Source: Symbiodinium natans
Lineage: Eukaryota; Sar; Dinophyceae; Suessiales; Symbiodiniaceae
DNA: 64,000 bases
NCBI GenBank assembly: GCA_905221605.1
Contig: CAJNDS010002478.1
Span: 170,864 to 234,863, forward strand
Direction: 5' to 3'
Positions 36,182 to 47,811 of this stretch are shown in pieces. The first letter of the stretch is position 1; every line of letters starts with the position of its first letter. A program made the translations under genes and the position numbers. The notes under the pieces are model-generated. The model saw only the letters and a list, made by a program, of their open reading frames with translations. It was not told the DNA's origin and did not search any database.

Positions 36182-36287
36182 TGCTGATGCGCTGATGCTG
36201 CTGATGCTGCTGGTGCTGCTGATGCTGCTGATGCTGCTGATGCTGCTGATGCTGCTGATGCTGCTGATGCTGCTGATGCTGCCGGCT
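36116..36287 (+). repeat. CTG array passing into CTGATG
   Basis: About 20 CTG units followed by CTGATG/CTGCTGATG units. A frame entering from upstream turns it into poly-Leu, which I treat as non-coding. Confidence 0.95.
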
Positions 36288-36348
36288 GGCGTCTTACGGC
36301 TTCTTACTACCGCCTACAGTCTGTGTGTTCGAACCAATGCTACAACAG

Positions 36349-36417
36349 GTATGGCGACGCCCCGCACGCTTGTTTCAAGCACGCCCAGTGCTCCCGGATC
36401 AATCCCGCCATCCCGAG
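36349..36417 (+). CDS. Exon of an unidentified gene (His/Cys-rich)
   Basis: Bounded by ACAACAG|G and CCGAG|GC, 69 nt, phase 2 at both ends, no stop. It reads YGDAPHACFKHAQCSRINP followed by AIP. Two Cys and two His in a short span could bind a metal, but no known motif is matched. Upstream, 36043 onward reads GELKLDTNIVHATCPQIF before running into a CTG repeat. It may precede the PLP enzyme or belong to another gene. Confidence 0.45.
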
Positions 36418-36697
36418 GCAGCAGTGACGCCTGAGCCCAGGAGTGGCGCCTTGGATGCTTCCGACAATATCGTTTTCAGATCTCAAGAGTTCGCATAGGG
36501 ATGCATGGCCTCAGATACGTCTCGGCACTTCGGGTGTGGATGTGTTGAAGCGTTGTTGACGTCAATATTGCAGGTATTCTAAGGGTTCAGTGGTGTTGGC
36601 GACTGGGGCGTCCAGTGCTTTGCTGTGTTCGAAGTCTTGGAGTATTAGTGCCTTTGCTCGTTCAAAAAGCGAAGCCCTTAACCCCAGGCATCCCTAG

Positions 36698-36758
36698 GCC
36701 GTGGCCGCTGCCATAGCCGTAGCTCTTCGGGATTTGGGGCTGAAGCTTCGCACGCCTG
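36698..36758 (+). CDS. Possible upstream exon of the PLP enzyme
   Basis: An open stretch bounded by CTAG|G and G|GA that reads AVAAAIAVALRDLGLKLRTP plus one base. It ends in phase 1, and the first secure PLP-enzyme exon (36963) starts in phase 1; the split codon becomes the Gly of GAILTP that the family needs. The intron would be 204 nt and ends in a telomere-like C-rich tract (about 36896-36940). The residues themselves are not conserved family motif, so the assignment rests on phase, splice pattern and position. Confidence 0.45.
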
Positions 36759-36962
36759 GATGAGAAGGGCGAAGTGCGTGCTTGGTTGATGTTTGAGGTT
36801 TCCAGCATGGTTCGAGGTTGGGCCGTTTTCAGTGCAGGCTTCAAGGTTGAAGGCATCTTCAATTTAGGTCTGGGCTCAAGCCATGTTGGTTGTCCAAAAC
36901 CCTAAACGTCCCTAAGCCCCAAACCCTAAATCCTAAACCTGTCTTCGATTTACTTCCCCAAG

Positions 36963-39900
36963 GTGCCATCCTCACCCCTCTCTTCCTGTCCACCACGTTC
37001 ATCCAGGACCAGAGCTTAGGGTTTAGGTTGCTGGAGAGCTCATGTTCTGGGTCTGCGGGTGTGGTACCTTGCGGAAGTCCCGCGAGAGTCCGGAAGAGAA
37101 GGGAATTCAAGGACTTCATAGTCGAGCCTGGATGTGTGGAGGCTGCCGCGAGCAGTGGAGAGCGTGGGTGTGTTGCAGATACAGCGTACTCACAGAAAGA
37201 AGGAGTTGCCTGGAGCCTCGTCTAGATGCGAAAAACACGGCTGTAAGGGTGGGGATGTTGAGGGCTCGGTAGTCAAAGGCGGCCAAAGACCCTGCTGCTT
37301 TGAGGAGTCCGTGGAGAAGTACCTGGAGAAGGACCGGGGCTGACCGGGGCGTCCTTGTCCGCCCGCGCACGGGTTAAGCTGTCGCACTTTAAGACCCTTG
37401 ATGTAGGCATAGCCTCTGTCTTCATGTTGATACGCACAACTGGACCTGACCTCGATCACACAGACGCATCAAATACTCCTCATTTCTGGTAGGTTTTTGC
37501 AGCGCCCGGCCATCTTGAGTATAGGAGGCGTCTGGAATCAGAACTCTTGTCCAACTTCATCGACGCAACAGTCGATCATCTTTTGTCAAAACATGCCAAG
37601 CATAGGAACGTATCTCGAGACTTGAATGGGAGCCACCTCTTTGTGATGTCGAGTGACTTGTGTGAAAGCACATGGAGTCACGGTATTGTCGAGCTGCAGA
37701 AAGGGCTTCAGGGCTTAAGAACGGAGCTGTCCAACGCCCCATCCTGGGCAGGGCTACAGCTACTCCCGCACCAACAACCCTACGGTCACGGCCCTGGAAG
37801 AGAAGCTGGCCAAGGTGGAGAACGGGCTGCTTGGTGGCCATGGGTAGGACCCCCACGCATCATGCAAAACCAGTCGGAGTAGCTGGCGCGAGCCATGGTA
37901 GACATATGTTTGGTATGGCAGATCTGACATGCACCAGCAGGTGTGGTGTATATGGTTCGTTCTAATTCGCATTTCGAAAAGGTGCAGAACACCCCGACGG
38001 TCCCCAGACACTAGCTCACGCCTCACCATCGAGGAGAGTGCATCTTCACCGAAGCATAAGCTACGGCAGAACTGCATGATTCCTCGGATAGATCTCGCTG
38101 TTATGTGCCATTCTCTCAACATGTCCCGCATGGCAACAGGGTAGATGCTCTACCCTTCTTTGATTCTCTGTCAGTTAGTTGGTAGTTGGGGGGCTTTAAC
38201 GTCAACATATAGTATACATGGAATGAATCGAGTGAAGTGAGCCAATCTCGTCCTCAACTACAACCTGAAAACTGGGCCAACCCGGGCAAGATTCACAGGA
38301 GTTGATCATGACTGGCGCACTGAGGTTTGTCCGCAAGCCCTTTCAGATGATATAGGCTCTTGAGAGACAGTGCCATCCCCATGCATCTTTGAGGCCTTCA
38401 ACGATCGTAGCGATACGCGGTTGTAACCCAAGAGCCGAAACCCCTCAACTTCCCTAAGCCCCAAAAGGTTTGGCGCCTCCTGCTTTGGCACTGGCATGGC
38501 CGCCACGACGAGCGCCATCTCGGCGACCATGCAGTGCCCGGCCTTGCGTGTATGGGCTTTGGGTTAGTTGCTGGGCATTGCCAGGTGTCGTGAAGTGTTG
38601 GAACGGATTGTCGGATCTTCTGGCGGGCTTCCGAGTTCTCTTTTCAAGCTGGGGCTTCCGGACCTGAAAAAAACGAAACCCTTACAAGGGCAGAGGTCCG
38701 AGTCCACATCCGTCATCGTGGTGGTTCCTCGTACGAAGCCTCTAGGTGTGTCGCCCGCTCTGCAGCGGGACAAGTCACAGATTGATCCATGCTGGCTGGT
38801 CATGTGATTGCTTCATACTGCAAAGGAGACACAGCATGTCACGTGACTGTGTCCAGCGAAGCTACCCGTGACATGAGGTTCTGTCTTTCTTGACTATGCA
38901 TACGTACTACATATAGCTGGAGTACGAAGTCCAAATTCGACACAACAGCATTCGATATGTCAGACAGGTGCGCGTGTGCGTGCATGTTTGTTTGCACACG
39001 CGTGTGTGCACGCGTGTGGGTGCAGGTGCTCTGTGTGTGTGTGTGTGTGTTTTAAACCCTGAACCCTCAACCCCTAAATTAAGAAGCCACTGAGTTGTCA
39101 GCGTCTGCTTGCTACAAGCCCTCCGATCCCAAATCTCCGAAACGTCCAATCCAGGGCGGGTGATCATTGTGTCACTCGGCAGCAGACTCTACCGCTCTCG
39201 GATCGCAGGTTGAGTTGCTTTTTGAGCTCATGCTTCAGGATTCGCTTCAGAGTTCAGGATTTGGTTCCGGTGGTGTTTCATGTGTCTGTTGCACGATTGT
39301 TCAAGCATGTGCAGAGTTCAACAACAACAGCAATAGCAATAGCGACAGCAGCAACAGCAACAACTGCTGGTAGAAGTAGTGTAGGCAAAGTAGCAGTAGC
39401 AATATCAGCAGTAGTAGCGGTTGCAGTGGCAGTAGCAGGAGGGAGAGGAGGAGGCGGCGGAGGAGGAGGAGCGGGAGGAGGAGGAGGAGGAAGAGGAGGA
39501 GGAGGAGGAGGAGGAGGAGGAGGAAAAGGAGGAGGAGGGAGGAGGAGGAGGGAGGGAGGAGGAGGAGCAGGAAAGGAGGAGGGAGGAGGGAGGAGGAGGA
39601 GGAGGAGGGAGGAGGAGGAGGAGGGAGGAGGGAGGGAGGGAGGGAGGGAGGGAGGGAGGAGGAGGAGGATAGTGGTAGTAGCGGTGGCAGTGGCTAGTAG
39701 TGCTAGGGGTGCTAGTGCTACCAGTGCTAGTGGTGCTAGTAGTGCTTGTAGTGCTAGTGCTGCTTGTCGTGCTAGTACTGCTAGCAGTGCTAGTAGTGCT
39801 AGTCGTGCTAGTAGTGCTAGTCGTGCTAGTAGTTCTAGTCATGCCAGTAGTGGTGGTCGTGGCAGTATGCAAGAGTGTATACAAGAGTTGTAGTGGTAGT

Positions 39901-40696
39901 GGTGGTAGGAGTAGTAGTCGTAGGTGGTGGTGGTGGTGGTGGTGTAAGAATATTGTAATAATCATTAAGAAGCAAGTAGCAAGTAGCAAGAAAGCAGCAA
40001 GGAGAAAGCAGCAAGTATTGAACGACTAAGTTTTTCACCAGGAAGTAGTACATAGTAAGTAGCAACAGCCATACGGACACTGCCGCGCAACGTTGTTGAT
40101 ACTACTTAGAAGGCAGATTCAGAAGTCGCACAGGTCATCTCGGACTGCTCCTATGGAGGAACCAACAGGCGGGCACCACTGGAGAAATGAAGCCCCCCCC
40201 CCCCCCCTATACCGTCCCCCATTGTGGCCCGCTAAGGCCCTCCTAAGGCCCTCGTGACTCGTCAAAACACCCACCCCGGATCGATCCCCAAAACAACTCG
40301 CCAAAATCTGCCAAATCCGCCAAGAGCACCGCCAACCTGAGCCCAAATTCCCTCAGCAAACTCGTGGCTGGAAAGCCAGAAATTGGGTGCCGTGGAGTGG
40401 TTTGGCGCGAGGTCTTGCAGAGAGTTCTTCACGCCCCTGAACATGGAGCTGCTTGGCATGCGATTTGCAGAGCTGAGTGGTCGGCTCTTGGGGTAGTTGG
40501 GCGGGGTGAACGCCTGAAGATGGTGTCGCCTTGTGGTTTTTGGGTCTTCGCCACCCCAAAGCTCAGTCATGCTGCCTCAAGGCCAGGCTCGTTAATTCCA
40601 AGGCTCCAAGTCCAATCTTAGACCGGTGCATTCCCTCTAAGTCGCGACATAAGGTTCGACTTCGTTGACTTCCGGGACCCGGAGAATGTCAAGAAG
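36963..40696 (+). CDS. PLP enzyme exons 1-8
   Basis: Exons: 36963-37006, 37305-37331, 37752-37825, 38468-38530, 39155-39170, 40134-40168, 40412-40447, 40654-40696. Joined sequence covers TPLFLSTTFIQ, ESVEKYLEK, GYSYSRTNNPTV with TALEEKLAKVENG, FGASCFGTGMAATT, AGDHC, VISDCSYGGTNR, SCREFFTPLNME and FDFVDFRDPENVKK. Exons 1 and 2 end in GA donors; exon 5 (16 nt) ends T|GT. The join of exons 4 and 5 (ISATM to AGDHC) is in frame but about five residues shorter than usual, so a further micro-exon may hide between 38531 and 39154. Confidence 0.9.
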
Positions 40697-43600
40697 GCCG
40701 GGAGGGGGAAGCGTCCACAGCTTCAGAAATCAGCGTTTACTACATAGGCTCGATGACACTGGATCAAAACGCCCGACAAAGCGATGATGAGAGGTTATGC
40801 AGCGGCACGACAGATTTTTTGAGGGTGGCCGCCCGCAAGATCACACAGTTTCCAAAAATGTCGGGATGCTGGCTTGTGCTGCCTGCTGTAGGTAACCGAT
40901 ACCAAACGATAGCTCCTCGTGTCACATCATGCCATGACACAGCTCCCTGAATGTCGTCTGTGACATCGCAGGCCTGGGGTTGCCGGTCAGTCAACGGCTT
41001 TCCCATGCCCTCCTACCAACTCCCTACGATGCCGACCGATGCCCTACGACCGATGCCGACCCAAACTTGAGGTGCAATTCCCTGTGCAGCCCTTGATGCC
41101 ACAGCTCTACAGCCAATCATCTCACATCCCAAGCCCCAAAGCCCTGACAATAAAAATAACAATATGTAGTATTCATAATTCTAATGATAACAAATCACAA
41201 TAATATTAAGAATACGAATAGGAAGAAGAATAATAATGTTAATCAGAATAAGAATAATAACAATAACAAGAACAATAATAACAATAATGATAAGAGTACT
41301 ACCAATGATAAGAATAAAAAACAACAATAGTACTAAACTCCGCAAGGCCATGAAGCCCAACACGAAGCTGGTGTTCAGCGAGACGCCGGCCAACCCAGTT
41401 TTGCCGGGCCCTCGGCATTTTTTAGAGTGCTCGGATGCTGGGTGCTACCAAAAAAGTCCCTAGTTTCAAGGGAGGCCCGGCAGCTTGGGGCTGAATACCC
41501 CAAAGCCTGTGGTTCAGGGTCTGGGATTTCCATGGTTAAGGGGCTTCTTGAGCTCAGAAGAGACTGTTGGAGTGAGCCCTAGATCTTGAAATGCTTGCTG
41601 CTTTCAGACAGTGACGGTAGGAGTCTTTGGGCCTCTCCAAACAACACGCTGTGCATCTTCGACTTGGCTAGCGTTGATATTCTACATGCTTAAGAGCACA
41701 GTGGCCTAAAAATCGTTGCTGTCCTTCCTGAAACAATCGGCCTCAGCAATTTCATTTAGAGACGCTCTATCCTCACGCACGCATCTCAGACATGCCAGTC
41801 TAGTCTAAGCCTCTAAGCAGTCTAGTCTAGAACATACTCCAGCACATTCAGTTCTTGAAAATCGGTTTTTCATGGTTTCAAGTTGTCTCCCAATTTGCCT
41901 CCCGTCGTACGTTCAAGCTTTTCAGAAACCGATGGGGCAGGTCCCTCACCGACATCGAGGCTGTTTCAAAGATCGCCCACGAGGCCCTCAGCTGCTGGGC
42001 CCTTCGGGTGTGCAGGGAGTGGGATTTAGGGAATCTCGGTAGGGGTTGGACATGGCCATCCGGGGTGTGTAGCGCGATGCCATTCAGGCCATTGTAAAGT
42101 TGGGGATGTGCGGTGGCCCCGAATGCTCCTGGCTTCTTCTCACCCTACCAGCTGCAGCGTGCAGTCCTGTGGGAGAGTGTGGGATGTCCTGTTGAAGCAT
42201 GAAGAGGTGGTTGCAGGTCGAGGGTTTCTGCCGTTGACGTCGACGACAACGATGATGATAGTGATAGGAGAAATTTCATGCCAAGGTGATTCTGCTGATG
42301 GTATATCCAAGCAGAATTGTACTAGTACCCCTACCAGCAGGGCAAGAGCTGCCTGGGGGCATGTGGTTGCTTCATGTTGCCTGATGTAATGGGACCTGGA
42401 GTCTTTTGGTTGCGCACTGAGCTTGTCACTGTCTGGTTATACATGTACCACTTAAAACCTCTCTTTCTCTCTTTCTCTCTTTCTCTCTTTCTCTCTTTCT
42501 CTCTTTCTCTCTTTCTCTCTTTCTCTCTTTTTCTCTTTCTCTCTTTCTCTCTTTCTCTCTTTCTCTCTTTCTCTCTTTCTCTCTTTCTCTCTTTCTCGCT
42601 TTCTCTCTTTCTCTCTTTCTCTCTTTCTCTCTTTCTCTCTTTCTCTCTTTCTCTCTTTCTCTCTTTCTCTCTTTCTCTCTTTCTCTCTTTCTCTCTTTCT
42701 CTCTTTCTCTCTTTCTCTCTTTCTCTCTTTCGCTCTTTCGCTCTTTCGCTCTTTCGCTGTTTCGCTCTTTCGCTCTTTCGCTCTTTCGCTCTCGAGGACG
42801 TAAATCCAGAAGCCCGTGCTGTAGGCTCAAACCCTTGACCAAGAATGGAAGTTGGATCTGATGCAGGCCGGTGCCAAGCACGTAGTGGATGCCACTTTCG
42901 CCACGCCGGTCTGGCACTCTGTTGATAGCGCATCAGTGGTGGTACTAACTTGTTTCCTTTACTTGTTTAAACCCAAGTGTTGTGGGAAGGTACCGTGCAA
43001 GTTAGCCTGATAGGCTGCGGAATGACTGTCCCATGAGGCCCACATGTCGCATACCGGTGGCGCAGAGTCCTGGTGTTTTATTTCTGCTCTACTCATCACC
43101 TGTCATCATGGACTTGCAATGAAGCAAGCGACGGGTGACACAGAGATGGCTTCGAGACGAAGAAGCTGTCTAAACGAGTTGTGGCCGGGCACTGGCTTGG
43201 GCCATTCACTCATGACAGGATTCTGACTGGTCACATGCCATGACAGCACCGGCAGAACACAAGCCTCCCACCCCATAAAGCCACTACTCATGAATGTCCC
43301 GCTGCCCGGAGTATCTTGTTCAGCCGAGGTCATCTGCCGGCCACTCGACTGGGGAGCAGACATGGTGTGCCTCGGCGGCAGTTGTAGGATTGTAGGCTTG
43401 CAAAAGTATGCAACACACTATAGACCACCTGAGAGGCTTTCAAGAGGTAGACTTTTGCAACACGAACGCCGTACGCCGGTGCACCTGAAAGTAGAATGCT
43501 AGGCCGGAAGTTTGGAACTCTATTTTTGACTTTCGCTTGCAAGGGTCTCTGGGATGCACGGCTTGTTCTATCCTAAATCCTCATTGTGTTTCCTGGCAGG

Positions 43601-46600
43601 ATTCAGAGCCTCACAAAGTACTACGAGGGTCACAACATGATGACCGGAGGTGGCTGGCGCAGCTGCAAGACCCACTCACTGTAACAGCGCTTTTGTCTCT
43701 TCCAAAAGGCGTATTTGCCCGAAAAATCCCACATGCTCTCGTCACCCCCTTTTTGGACTTTGTAGCCTGGGATGTTGGGGCTTAAGCGCCTTGGCCTTCT
43801 TCTTGGGTGAATTTCATGGCGATGCTTGAAGACAGGGTTTTCGCCGCAACACCCCAGAAGCACCGCCGCTTATCCAACCCAACGTAGCTTCGTCGACCAC
43901 AGTGGCTGTCGAGAGCAGGCTAGTACAACTCGAGATGCCACTAAAACGCATCCGAAACCAACCAAAAGCAACACTTTAGGCCTAGGACCACCCCAAATTC
44001 CACTCCCCAAGGTCTCTCAGGCACCAAGCATCTGGCAATCTAAGCCTTGAGCTCGCCTGCTCCTGGTGTACAGGGTTGCAGGAGGGTTACCCGAAAGCCA
44101 GGTGCTGTGATCAGCAAGGATCAGGCCATGCACGAGAAGGTCAAGTGGGCCACGCCCTCAAAGCAAGTCCATACAGGATTGGTTAGAAAGGGGGATTCAA
44201 GGGTTTTGCGGTTGAGCAGGAGGATTCTGTAGGGATTCTGTAAGGGTTCACTTGATGTCCGAGTTCGCCTGTGGTGTTGGGAGACAGGACAGTCCGACCA
44301 GTCCTAAGGGGGTGTGCAGAGAGATCTTGTTTTTTGCCATGGCTTCCTTTGGTATCTCAGCCCTAAGCCTCAGAGGTGCAGAACGTCCACGGCAACATCA
44401 TCAACCCCTTCGCGGCATACATCATCCTCCAGACCAGACACCCGACTGAACAGATCGAGCCGGGGGTTGCCTTTCGGGCCTGTCGGGTTTTGTTTAGCTT
44501 GAGCCTCTCGGGCGTTTCTTTCAGGGGTTCACTGTTCACATCAATGACGCGGAGAGCTAGTAGACGGAGTGGGTGAGGCCTTTGCTCATGGAGGTTGTAC
44601 AGCACTACTCTGAGCTGGTGTAGGCTGTGGTTGCAGTTCTCCAAACTACAAGTCACTGACAGCCACGAGCTGTCAGCAGTGAATAGCTGAGCTCCAAGCT
44701 TTGACCCCAAGTGGACTGAGGCAAGACCATGCATCTGCGGATGAGGCAAGTGGGCATCGCCTTGGTATCTTTGCTCCGCTGCTGACTATGACAGCCCATG
44801 ACAGACCATGGCAGATCCATGGCAGCCCATGACCGCGCTTCATTCCCAAGCGCTGCAGGGCAACACTCTAAGACCTTAAGCGCTCTCGCGCCGAAGCCTA
44901 AGCACCAAATAGCCAGGCTCAATGCGGAGCCCAACTGACGTGGTTTAGGGCCCCACCCCCAAAACTTCTCGGCCAGGAAGCAGAGTGAGAATGCCATGGC
45001 CATCGCCCAGTTCTTGGAGAAGCACCCAAAGGCGAATCCAGAAAAAGAACTAAACGGGTGTGTGGCTTCTGGTGGCTTTTGGGGGTCTTTGGGGAGGGTG
45101 TTTGCGGGACGCTCATCGGCTCAGGGATGTTTGCTGATGACTTTGACGGTTTCTCACTTCTTCTTCATGTTGCATGGTGTGTAATGTCTCAGCTTCTACT
45201 TGTGCTTGTCTTCGGGTACCCTGAGCCCCATACTGAGTTGGGGTATGACACCCTCTTTCCTTTTTCCTTGGCATGGCGAGGGCCGAGGGCACACTCCTGG
45301 ATCTTGCGCAATAGGAAAGTCGCTTGCTTCTCTCTTCTCAACTTGGGACGCCTCTGCCTCCTGCAAGTCTCATGGATAGGAGATCATCTGCTTGACGCGC
45401 AGTTCACCCCAGCACGCAGCCGGAAATCCGACCCTTAACAACAACCCTAGGTTTCTGGGAGTGCGCTGGGACGTGACACCTCAGAAACAACACAACAAAC
45501 TCCCCAAAACCCCCAACGAGGTGACGAAAGTGGTGCCGCTGGGCTGCATGGGTCGCCGGTCCTGTCTCAACGACTGCAAGTTAGAGGAACATGGCATGAG
45601 GGTGCGTGGTTTATCCTCACCCCTGTCACCAAAGAAACCAGAATGCAGAGCCACGGAGCCGCGCCTTGAGACAATGTTCAAGCCCCACTCTCATCGAGTG
45701 GCGCATCCGCCGTTGGAATCCAGCCGCCCTTGTGACCCGGCTCCAGAGCGCAACCCCGCTTGGGTGCCAAATGTCTCGGATTCGACAAGCACACGGGAAT
45801 GAACTTGGCGACTTCAACTCCGCCGAAGTGCTGCATGCAGAAAGTCCTTCATCTGGCCGCCATAGAGGCAGCAGGAACTTGTAGGCAGCAAGAGCAGCAC
45901 AAACCAGCACAGGACCAAGAACGGCATTCAGCCTGGGAAGCGAGAGGCTGCCTGTCTTCTATGCTTGAGAATGAAAGCTTGAGCTTCGAAGCTCGCCTAA
46001 GCCCAGGGTTCTCCCTCTGAGGCTGAAGGGGCTAAAGGGGCTGAAGGGGCTAAAGGATGTTCGAGGTCCCCAAAGATGACTTGCATGCTAAATCTGCAGC
46101 GCCCTTGCGTCCCAAACGAGGTATCCTGGGCTGGCCTCTCACCCGCAGAAGGACTTGGCAGACAAGCCCCCCGCCTCAGCTGGACATTTCGGTACTTGAG
46201 TTTCGGTATTTGAGGTTGGAGGGATGCTTGACAGACTTGACAAGCACAAAGAGCTGCAAAAACTGTCCGGGTCGAGAGCTGTTCCGGGCTTACAATGTTG
46301 AGGAGTGCTGGTGGAGTTGGACTGCACCTTCATGTAAGACCCTAAGCCGCCCCCGCCTAATCTTTCTCCTTCTTAGAAAAAGGAAAGCAGAACCCATCGC
46401 CTCGCAGGTACCACCGCGACGGCCTTCACGGCGGCATGCTGTGGCGCCTTGGGATCAAACGGTCGAATCCCACCGAAACCCCACTTCAGACGTTCACAAC
46501 TTTGAGAGTCACATGCTTTGAGCCCTGTCGCCCGCTAGATGATGCACAGGTTTGACATCGTCGGTGGCTCCGCGGCGGGCACGAAACTCATGAACGCCCC

Positions 46601-47811
46601 ATGGCCGAAAATTCAAAGCAATGAGCTTGACAGTTTCAAGGTGAATCATCGCAAGAGATGGCGCCTGAAGCCGAACCATCTCGAACCCTAAAAAACGCCT
46701 TGAAGACCCGGATCCGGATCCCTGAGCGGCAAAGGTTTGCCAGCGCCCATGGAGCTTGTGCGAAAACCTGGGTGCCACTGAGCCACCTGTCAACCAATTC
46801 GGGCTTCAAAACCAGGGTCTCGGGTTTTGCGTCACGGCAGTCCCTTCCCTATCCTTTGAACAGGGTATGGGGTGAGTTAGGCGAAGAGCAGAAAATCACA
46901 ACCCGAGGCCACCAACTGCAAGACAAACCCTGCACCTCAGCCCAAACCCTAAGACCCTCAGCCAAACTGTCTCATCCTGCGCGAGCTCAGGAGCATCATC
47001 ACAGCGTGTGCCGTCATGACCCACGCCAACATGCTGAAGGAGGAGCCTTTGCCAGAGTAACTTTTGCTGCGACATCTCGTCACAGCTCGAATCCTAAAGC
47101 CTGCAAGTATCTTCACCCGAGCTCAGGGTTCTGTTTGAGCAACCGAGGATCGGCTCAAGGCCGGCAGGGGCACGGGCGGTGGCGGGAGGGTTGCAGCGGG
47201 TCTGCGGCTTTCGAGGGGTGAACACGGTCTTCCTCACGTCCCAGGCTGCACAAGCTCCAAGCCATTCAGCCGAGAGCCCCTGCCCTCGGAATCTCCCAAA
47301 AATCCTTCTTCGCCCAACATCTCTGGCGAGAGGTGGGGATCACCGATGGCTTTATCCGCATCAGCTGTGGAATCGAGGCTCCGCTCTCTGGAAATCTGCA
47401 AGCATGGTGCAGAGGGGTTTGGGGTTTAGGGTTTAGGGTAGGGTTGTAGGGATTGAGGGTATCATGGGTTGTAAGTTGTATGAGCCCGAAGCTCCGCGGG
47501 CCTCTGAGAAGACTGGAGGTTGAATGAGGCAACATCCTACCATCTTAACCCCCTCCCCAGCACCCCCCCACCCCGCATCCTTATCCTTCACCACCCCCAC
47601 GTCCTTCACCGCCCGGCCAAGCAGTCTTCAGCCTGACAATCGTAGTGAAAAAATGTGCGTCGATGGTTTTGAGTGCCCCTAAGCCTTAAACCCTAAACCC
47701 TAAATCCTAAACCCAAGGTGTAGGAATGTTGCGTAAGATGTTGCACGACTCACGCGAAAGGACTCGTCCGACCTGATCCGGGCTCTCGAAGTGGCACTGG
47801 CACAAATCTGA
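36963..47811 (+). CDS. Cys/Met metabolism PLP-dependent enzyme (cystathionine gamma-lyase/synthase family)
   Basis: Fold-type I pyridoxal-phosphate enzyme of transsulfuration: it cleaves, forms or substitutes at the gamma carbon of cystathionine, homocysteine, methionine or O-acylhomoserine. Twenty-four exons join to 361 codons plus TGA at 47809-47811. Seen in order: GAILTPLFLSTTF, YSYSRTNNPTV (PLP-phosphate Tyr/Arg), GTGMAATTSAISATM, SDCSYGGTNR, FVDFRDPENV, KLVFSETPANPVLSLTD, VVDATFATP (Asp that contacts the PLP ring nitrogen), ICRPLDWGADMVIQSLTKYYEGHN (Lys that forms the Schiff base), QNVHGNIINP, YPGLASHPQKDLADKYHRDGLHGGMLWF, RPWSLCENLGATESI and GITDGFIRISCGIE. Which substrate is used cannot be told from sequence. 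The N-terminus is unresolved. Donors are mostly GC (16 of 23), with GT and GA; all acceptors are AG|G. Its introns hold all the large microsatellites at 39-43 kb. Confidence 0.95.
39436..39670 (+). repeat. GGA/GGAGGGA purine tract inside PLP-enzyme intron 5
   Basis: About 230 nt almost free of pyrimidines on the + strand, able to form triplex-type structure. It lies between exon 5 (ends 39170) and exon 6 (40134), so the predicted poly-Gly/Glu proteins through it are spurious. Confidence 0.95.
39690..39850 (+). repeat. GCTAGT-type hexamer array inside PLP-enzyme intron 5
   Basis: Repeated GTGCTAGTAGT/GTGCTAGTCGT units, about 160 nt, in the same intron as the GGA tract. Confidence 0.9.
41140..41335 (+). 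repeat. AT-rich AAT/AATA island in PLP-enzyme intron 8
   Basis: About 190 nt dominated by AATAATAA, AATAACAA and AAGAATAA, in sharp contrast to the GC-rich surroundings. It ends a few bases before the acceptor of exon 9 (41347). Confidence 0.9.
41347..47811 (+). CDS. PLP enzyme exons 9-24 with stop codon
   Basis: Exons: 41347-41402, 41941-41983, 42867-42908, 43329-43366, 43600-43649, 44102-44148, 44376-44458, 44977-45031, 45521-45534, 46121-46165, 46408-46443, 46550-46595, 46735-46781, 46991-47042, 47333-47377, 47761-47811. Exon 13 carries the catalytic Lys in SLTKYYEGHN. Exon 17 is a 14-nt micro-exon (VTKVV followed by YPGL in exon 18). Exon 24 encodes DSSDLIRALEVALAQI and the stop. Two joins are short relative to the family: the end of exon 15 (after IILQT), and exon 22 to 23 (MLKE to VGITDG, where about four residues such as DRLK are expected). 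Exon 15's 3' end is therefore tentative. Confidence 0.9.
42461..42795 (+). repeat. CTCTTTCT octamer array in PLP-enzyme intron 10
   Basis: About 330 nt of an 8-bp pyrimidine unit, passing at the right end into CGCTCTTT. It lies between exon 10 (ends 41983) and exon 11 (42867). The Lys/Glu/Arg frames on the other strand are artefacts. Confidence 0.97.
47408..47450 (+). repeat. G-rich telomere-like tract at the 5' end of PLP-enzyme intron 23
   Basis: GGGTTTAGGGTTTAGGG starts about 50 nt after exon 23. It is complementary to the tract at 47683-47714 in the same intron. Confidence 0.9.
47683..47714 (+). repeat. C-rich telomere-like tract at the 3' end of PLP-enzyme intron 23
   Basis: CCTTAAACCCTAAACCCTAA lies 46 nt before the final exon. 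It pairs with the G-rich tract at 47408-47450. Confidence 0.9.

Noticed and set aside
39210-39989. Poly-Gly/Glu and poly-Ser proteins on both strands
   Set aside because: Produced by the GGA and GCTAGT arrays between PLP-enzyme exons 5 and 6.
42331-42933. 200-codon minus-strand frame rich in Lys, Glu and Arg resembling a charged coiled coil
   Set aside because: It is the reverse translation of the CTCTTTCT array inside an intron of the PLP enzyme; the same array is open in other frames too.
45535-45802. Extension of PLP exon 17 through the open frame reading PLGCMGRRSCLND
   Set aside because: It lacks the family sequence after VTKVV; exon 18 at 46121 supplies YPGLASHPQ in the right phase.
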